Below are positions 34,375 through 34,411 of a stretch of 34,411 nucleotides of DNA, piece after piece. The position numbers were made by a program, and so were the translations under genes. How positions within the stretch are numbered: the stretch's first letter is position 1; each line of letters opens with the position of its first letter. Below the pieces are notes generated by a model. That model was not told where the DNA came from. It was given only the letters and a program-made list of their open reading frames with translations, and made no database searches. Source of the DNA: Solicoccozyma terricola (Eukaryota > Basidiomycota > Tremellomycetes > Filobasidiales > Piskurozymaceae); contig BCLD01000009.1 of the NCBI GenBank assembly GCA_001600875.1, positions 1,041,332 to 1,075,742 on the forward strand. Reading direction: 5' to 3'.

Positions 34375-34411
34375 TTATAACCCTAACCCTAACCCTAACC
34401 CTAACCCTAAC
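34375..34411 (-). repeat. Inverted telomere repeats (TTATAA then CCCTAA units) at the window end
   Basis: After TTATAA the repeat switches strand to CCCTAA, five units plus one base. With the preceding block it makes a near-perfect palindrome centred at about 34377-34378. Confidence 0.9.

Overview
The window is the end of a chromosome from an intron-dense fungus, most likely a basidiomycete yeast. Nearly every gene is cut by many 50-80 nt GT-AG introns, and several exons are only 11-16 nt. Two introns appear to use GC-AG borders. A secreted protein carries a CPL1-like cysteine domain known from basidiomycetes, and the right end finishes in TTAGGG telomere repeats. I could not settle the genus. 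All gene models below were built by hand from reading-frame continuity, splice sites and family conservation.

Layout. At 1-6.7 kb are housekeeping genes: a partial RTA1-type membrane protein (minus strand), a plasma-membrane syntaxin (SSO1 type) and the mitochondrial succinyl-CoA ligase beta subunit (LSC2). At 7-11 kb are a secreted CPL1-like cysteine-rich protein (minus), a tandem repeat and a decayed RING/coiled-coil gene. At 11-22 kb are a small Rossmann-fold oxidoreductase, a secreted tannase/feruloyl esterase (minus), an aspartate-type aminotransferase (minus), a Zn2Cys6 transcription factor and a drug:H+ antiporter-type MFS transporter.

At 22.4-26.8 kb lies a thiamine-precursor pair transcribed divergently from one 424-bp promoter. 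THI5 makes the pyrimidine phosphate and THI4 makes the thiazole. Intron 7 of THI5 is 358 nt long, against 50-80 nt for most introns here, and contains a recognisable TPP riboswitch aptamer. The whole branch can therefore be made from this locus, and the end product thiamine pyrophosphate probably controls THI5 splicing. The Zn2Cys6 regulator and MFS transporter next door could belong to the same regulon, but that is inference.

From 27 kb to the end are an unrecognised protein, an HNH-nuclease-domain protein, about 1.5 kb of non-genic subtelomeric DNA, and a type II membrane glycosyltransferase-like gene. The open frame of that last gene runs directly into the telomere repeats, so it has lost its 3' part. 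The terminal repeats then fold back as an inverted (TTAGGG)n-(CCCTAA)n palindrome.
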